DNA from: Chloroflexia bacterium SDU3-3
GTDB taxonomy: Bacteria; Chloroflexota; Chloroflexia; Chloroflexales; Roseiflexaceae
Direction: 5' to 3'
Assembly: GCA_009268125.1 (NCBI GenBank)
Contig: WBOU01000001.1
Location: 372,001 to 436,000, forward strand
Length of the DNA: 64,000 bases
Part shown: one piece after another, positions 60,545 through 64,000 of the stretch
Layout of the letters: each line of letters begins with the position of its first letter
Position numbering within the stretch: the stretch's first letter is position 1
Translations under genes and position numbers: made by a program
Notes under the pieces: model-generated
Database searches by the model: none
Told to the model about the DNA's origin: nothing
What the model saw: only the letters and a program-made list of their open reading frames with translations

Positions 60545-61507
60545 CTACTGCTTGTTGGCCAGCGCCGCGTCGATCTGGCCCATCACCTCATCGGTGAGCT
60601 GGGGCAGCAGATCGAGCGCCTTCATGTTCTGGTGCACCTGCTCCACGCGGCTAGCCCCCGTGATCACGGTGGACACGTGGGGGTTCTTGAGGCACCAGGC
60701 CAGCGCCAGCTGGGCCAGCGGCACGCCCAGGCCATCGGCGATCGGCTGCAGGCGGCGCACCGTGGCGATGTTCTCGGCGGTGATCACGCCCTGCTGGAGC
60801 CACTCGTAGCCCTTGAGGGCGGCGCGGCTGTCCTGCGGGATGCCATCGTTGTACTTGCCGGTGAGCAGGCCAGATGCCAGCGGGCTCCAGATCGTGGTGC
60901 CGTAGCCCAGCTTCTCGTACAGCGGCGCGTACTCCACCTCCACGCGCTCGCGGAACAGCATGTTGTACTGCGGCTGCTCCATCGAGGGCGGCGTGAGGTA
61001 GTTCTCGCGGGCGATCCGGTCGGCCTCAAGGATCTGCTCGGCGCTCCACTCGGAGGTTCCCCAGTAGAAGGCCTTGCCCTGCTTGACCACGATGTCCATG
61101 GCGCGCACCGTCTCCTCGATCGGGGTTTCGGGGTCGGGGCGGTGGCAGAACACCAGATCCACGTAGTCGAACTGGAAGCGCTTCAGCGCCTTGTTGACGC
61201 CCTCGATGATGTGCTTGTGCGAGAGGCCGCGCTGGTTGGGGCCGTCGCCGCCGAAGAAGATCTTGGTGGAGACCACCAGATCCTCGCGCGCCCAGCCCTG
61301 CTTCTTGATGGTGTTGCCCATCACGATCTCGGCCTGGCCAGCGGCGTAACCCTCGGCGTTGTCGAAGAAGTTCACCCCGGCCTCGTAGGCCGCCACCATG
61401 CAATCGTCCGCCGCATCCTGGCCCACCTGGCCGCCGTATGTCACCCACGCGCCCAGCGAGAGCGCGCTCACCTTCAGGCCCGCCTTCCCTAACCGTCGGT
61501 ACTCCAT
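60545..61507 (-). CDS. Aldo/keto reductase (Kv-beta-like)
   Basis: 320 residues from [20 protein letters not shown]; aaggga upstream of the ATG at 61507. Catalytic Asp and Tyr are in [14 protein letters not shown], Lys in LVVSTKIFF, His in [10 protein letters not shown]. The C-terminal cofactor loop and [20 protein letters not shown] match the potassium-channel beta subunit group of the AKR6/AKR14 type, NADPH-dependent. [21 protein letters not shown] is the typical later barrel segment. Substrate unknown; a general aldehyde reductase is likely. Confidence 0.95.
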   Translation of the reverse strand: MEYRRLGKAGLKVSALSLGAWVTYGGQVGQDAADDCMVAAYEAGVNFFDNAEGYAAGQAEIVMGNTIKKQGWAREDLVVSTKIFFGGDGPNQRGLSHKHIIEGVNKALKRFQFDYVDLVFCHRPDPETPIEETVRAMDIVVKQGKAFYWGTSEWSAEQILEADRIARENYLTPPSMEQPQYNMLFRERVEVEYAPLYEKLGYGTTIWSPLASGLLTGKYNDGIPQDSRAALKGYEWLQQGVITAENIATVRRLQPIADGLGVPLAQLALAWCLKNPHVSTVITGASRVEQVHQNMKALDLLPQLTDEVMGQIDAALANKQ

Positions 61508-61531
61508 GACCAATCCCTTCAACTCAGAAGA

Positions 61532-62419
61532 TCATCGGATCGACCAACTACTCTGTGTGGTATCGACCGAGCCAGCCGAGAACGGAACCGCGCGCACAAC
61601 CACGCGCTGCTTGAACTTCTCTTTTCCGGTCGGCGGCCAGCATGTTACCAAAGTTACTTCTTCTTTGCCAGTAGGCGCGATCAGCTTGGCGTTCTCGGCG
61701 TGCTGCTCGGCAGACACGCCCTCCTCATCCACGATCAGGCGCTGCTGGATGAGGTAGCGGAACTGCTGGTCGCCGCTGAACACCAGCACCTCCTCGCCGG
61801 GGTGTACATAGTAGAGATCGCGGAACACGTGGCCGAAGCCGCCCACGTGGCCGGCCATCACGATATTGTCGCCCTCGCCGGGGTTGGCCGAGCCCTGGTG
61901 GTGGCCCACGGCGTACTTGGCCACCTGCCATGTGGCCACCTGCTCGTCGCCCACCTGGGCCATGTCCCAGCCCACATCCACCACTTTGGCGTCGATATCG
62001 ACGCTGGGGATGATCAGGCGGGTCACGGTCGAGCGCTTGGCGGCCTGGTCGCTCGGCACCGGCTGGCCGTTATTCAGCATGGGGGCCACGAAGGGAGCAG
62101 GCTCCTCCTCTGCTGGGCTGCCCTCGCTCTCCTCAACCACCACCGGCGCGGGCACATCGGAGTCGCCACGGGCGGCGTAGCGGCCATAGGCATCGGTGGC
62201 GTAGAGCCCGCCGACGTAGAGCAGCACCACCACGCCCACCAGCATCAGGATATTTCCCAGCGTCCAGAGCAGGCGGAAGCGCGAGGTAAGGGGGCGCGGG
62301 GCCGAGCGCTGCGGGGCTGGTATGCGCGGGGTCGATGTGCGCGGGGTCGGCTTGCGGGTGGCGCGGCCTCGCGGGGTGTGGGCCACCCCAGCCGCGCGCC
62401 CACGTTGGGTACGGGTCAT
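61532..62419 (-). CDS. Class E/D-like sortase
   Basis: 295 residues. A basic Pro/Arg-rich cytoplasmic tail is followed by one transmembrane segment (about 50-72, LGNILMLVGVVVLLYVGGLY), an acidic linker, then the sortase barrel from about 125. Catalytic H191 (AGHVGG), C260 (TLVTCWPP) and R272 (QRVVVRAV) are all present. RLIIPSVDIDAKVVDVGWDM is the first strand. It would attach or cross-link surface proteins on the outer face. It is divergent from the beta-helix protein at 62601, a candidate client. Confidence 0.92.
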   Translation of the reverse strand: MTRTQRGRAAGVAHTPRGRATRKPTPRTSTPRIPAPQRSAPRPLTSRFRLLWTLGNILMLVGVVVLLYVGGLYATDAYGRYAARGDSDVPAPVVVEESEGSPAEEEPAPFVAPMLNNGQPVPSDQAAKRSTVTRLIIPSVDIDAKVVDVGWDMAQVGDEQVATWQVAKYAVGHHQGSANPGEGDNIVMAGHVGGFGHVFRDLYYVHPGEEVLVFSGDQQFRYLIQQRLIVDEEGVSAEQHAENAKLIAPTGKEEVTLVTCWPPTGKEKFKQRVVVRAVPFSAGSVDTTQSSWSIR

Positions 62420-62600
62420 TGCGCCTCCACGATGATGCTGGCACCGATGCCCGACAATTATCCGGGCACTGAAATAGTCAGGGGTAGTATACCACTCAGG
62501 GCGCTATCATTGCACGCATTTCATGGCTATGGTAAGATGAATGCCGGTCCGCGGTGGACAGCCGCGTAAATGCTCTCCCTGAAGCAATAAGGAGCGACGT

Positions 62601-64000
62601 GTGGGATCGAATGAGCAGCCGGATGGAGCCTCCGAACGTGCACTCACCCTTCGTCTAACCCCAGAAAATGTCATCCTGGCTGCTGCGGTACTGTTTCTAC
62701 TTGCTGCGGTCATCCTAGCCATTTTCTTCTCGCTCGAATCGCCAAATGCCACCGGGCCAACTGGTACGCCGATCGCGATCAACCCAACGGCGCAGGGCAC
62801 ATCTAGCGCCATCGGCACCGCGCCCACCAGCGCGGCCTACCCTGGGCCGGGCAGCCTGTTCCCGACCGTGTCGGGCCAGCCCTACCCTGGCCCCGGCGAG
62901 CCGGGCGGCCCCACCGCAGTCGGCATCCCGGGCGAGACCACGCTGCCGGGCGGCTTCGCCACGCCCACGCCGATCGTTGGGTCGCTGCCGACCTTCGACC
63001 CCAGCCGCCCCACCGACACAGGCAACGGGGGCAGCAACCCGTACCCTGGCCCTGGCGGGCAGCAGCCCACACCGGTGATCGTCACCCCCGCTCCTGTCTA
63101 CACGCCTATCCCGCAGCCGACGCCCGACACGAGCTTCCCGACGCCCGATATCAGCTTCCCAACGCCCGATACCAGCATCCCGCCCACACCACCGCCGCCC
63201 AGGCCCACGGCCACCGCCGTGCCGCCCACCGCGGTGCCGATCGACGTGGTGCGCGGCTCGATGCACTGGACCGCCAACCAAAGCCCGATCACGCTGCCGC
63301 GCGACCTGCAGGTGGCGGCAGGCTCCACCCTGGTGATCGAGCCGGGCGTCGAGGTGCGCGTGGCCCCAGGGGCGGCGATCTATGTGGATGGCAAGCTCTA
63401 CGCCGCAGGCACCGAGGGCAACCCCGTGCGCTTCACCAGCGCGGGCGCGGGCCGCTGGGATGCGATCTACGGCAATTCCAACAGCGACATCGGGCTGGAG
63501 TACGCCAATGTGAGCCGGGGCGGCAACGGCGGCACGCTGATCGCCAGCAAGGGCGGCAACCTGAGCATCATGAACTCGCGGATCAGCGACAACGGTGGGC
63601 ATATCAGCGCCATCGATAGCCGCGTCGACATCCGCAACAGCGAGATCAGCGGCAACGACATGCCCTACGGCGGCGCGATCAACGCCAGCTACGGCATCGG
63701 CGGCGGCATCACGCTGCAGGGCAATCGCATCGGCGGCAACCGCCTGGCCCCAGGCGCTCCGCCGGTGGAGATCCGCAACGAGAACCCCTACACCACGCTG
63801 AACATGAACGTGCAGGGCAACCTGCTGGTCGGCGAGCAGGGGCCAGACATGGTGGTGTACACCGACGGCGGGCTGCTGGGCAGCCTGAGCTGCAACGCCA
63901 TGCTGAATGGCACCGACGGCCTGATGGTCAAGTCGTCGATGGTGCAGGTCGCGCCGCAGATCCAGCTCGATATCTCGAACAACGCTATCGAGGACCAGAC
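62601..64000 (+). CDS. Surface beta-helix protein (partial, runs off the window)
   Basis: At least 466 codons from the GTG at 62601 (aaggagcga 8 bp upstream), open to the end of the window. One transmembrane segment at about 24-44 (ILAAAVLFLLAAVILAIFF), then a 180-residue Pro/Thr/Gly linker containing YPGPG three times and TPDTSFP-like repeats. A right-handed parallel beta-helix starts at about 215: VVRGSMHWTANQSPITLPRD, GSTLVIEPGVEVRVAPGAAI, and coils with NSRISDNGG and NSEISGNDM. Carbohydrate binding or lyase-like folding is possible; catalytic residues cannot be placed. Confidence 0.85.
   Translation, partial: MGSNEQPDGASERALTLRLTPENVILAAAVLFLLAAVILAIFFSLESPNATGPTGTPIAINPTAQGTSSAIGTAPTSAAYPGPGSLFPTVSGQPYPGPGEPGGPTAVGIPGETTLPGGFATPTPIVGSLPTFDPSRPTDTGNGGSNPYPGPGGQQPTPVIVTPAPVYTPIPQPTPDTSFPTPDISFPTPDTSIPPTPPPPRPTATAVPPTAVPIDVVRGSMHWTANQSPITLPRDLQVAAGSTLVIEPGVEVRVAPGAAIYVDGKLYAAGTEGNPVRFTSAGAGRWDAIYGNSNSDIGLEYANVSRGGNGGTLIASKGGNLSIMNSRISDNGGHISAIDSRVDIRNSEISGNDMPYGGAINASYGIGGGITLQGNRIGGNRLAPGAPPVEIRNENPYTTLNMNVQGNLLVGEQGPDMVVYTDGGLLGSLSCNAMLNGTDGLMVKSSMVQVAPQIQLDISNNAIEDQ

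Noticed and set aside
1-64000. tRNA, rRNA, riboswitch or replication origin
   Set aside because: I looked for tRNA arms (ggttcgaatcc-type T loops), rRNA blocks and known riboswitch cores while reading and saw none that held up; a covariance search would be decisive.

Overview
The window is GC-rich chromosomal DNA from a bacterium that most resembles the Chloroflexota (Chloroflexia, Herpetosiphon/Kouleothrix-like). This is a judgement from protein style, not from a marker gene. It rests on lipoproteins with Pro/Thr linkers, orphan and operonic CUT1 sugar-binding proteins without a local ATPase, a DUF1616 membrane protein, MglA-type GTPases, and intergenic families of the 'cttggtgtcttggtggtaaa' type. 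I see no rRNA or tRNA gene and no transposase.

Layout. 0-1 kb: the end of an unidentified gene and a nitroreductase with a palindrome inside its promoter. 1-3.6 kb: a gene-free stretch with dispersed repeats, then a 17-repeat CRISPR array with its own promoter and no cas genes in the window. 3.7-12.1 kb: small accessory genes (secreted protein, zinc ribbon, Rid, ArsR plus SRPBCC pair, DinB, an AT-rich foreign-looking gene, HEAT-like protein, SMI1/KNR4, P-loop kinase). 12.2-20.8 kb: a GH2 beta-galactosidase, a lipoprotein metallopeptidase and two paralogous sugar-binding lipoproteins. 21-29 kb: LysR/DJ-1 divergent pair, DAHP synthase, SDR/XRE divergent pair, subtilase, then an AT-rich island. 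29.4-33.9 kb: a large hybrid histidine kinase and a radical SAM protein.

34-42.4 kb is a carbohydrate utilisation operon: binding protein, GH31 glucosidase and two permeases. It is controlled by a strong promoter and two operators that are exact reverse complements, 185 bp apart. A nearby LacI-family regulator carries two consecutive N-terminal HTH domains. Between the last permease and the regulator lies an in-frame tandem repeat of fifteen 21-bp units. 42.9-44.3 kb is another sugar-binding lipoprotein. 44.5-54.3 kb is an eight-gene leftward exopolysaccharide operon (four glycosyltransferases, a multi-pass membrane glycosyltransferase-like protein, DUF1616, flippase, GH26 hydrolase).

54.3-64 kb holds a gene-poor stretch with perfect hairpins, a cupin, a BFN-like protein, a DUF1540-like protein, and two tandem MglA-like GTPases followed by the remnant of a third copy cut by a dispersed repeat. 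VanZ, CoA-binding, YhbY, phosphoesterase and aldo/keto reductase genes follow, then a sortase divergent from a large surface beta-helix protein that runs off the window.

The most unusual features are the double-HTH LacI regulator with mirror-image operators, the 21-bp heptad-coding repeat, a 172-173 bp MITE-like element with 24-bp terminal inverted repeats that also borders the CRISPR array and the broken GTPase copy, and the GTPase duplication itself. Functions were assigned by reading motifs; no database search was possible.
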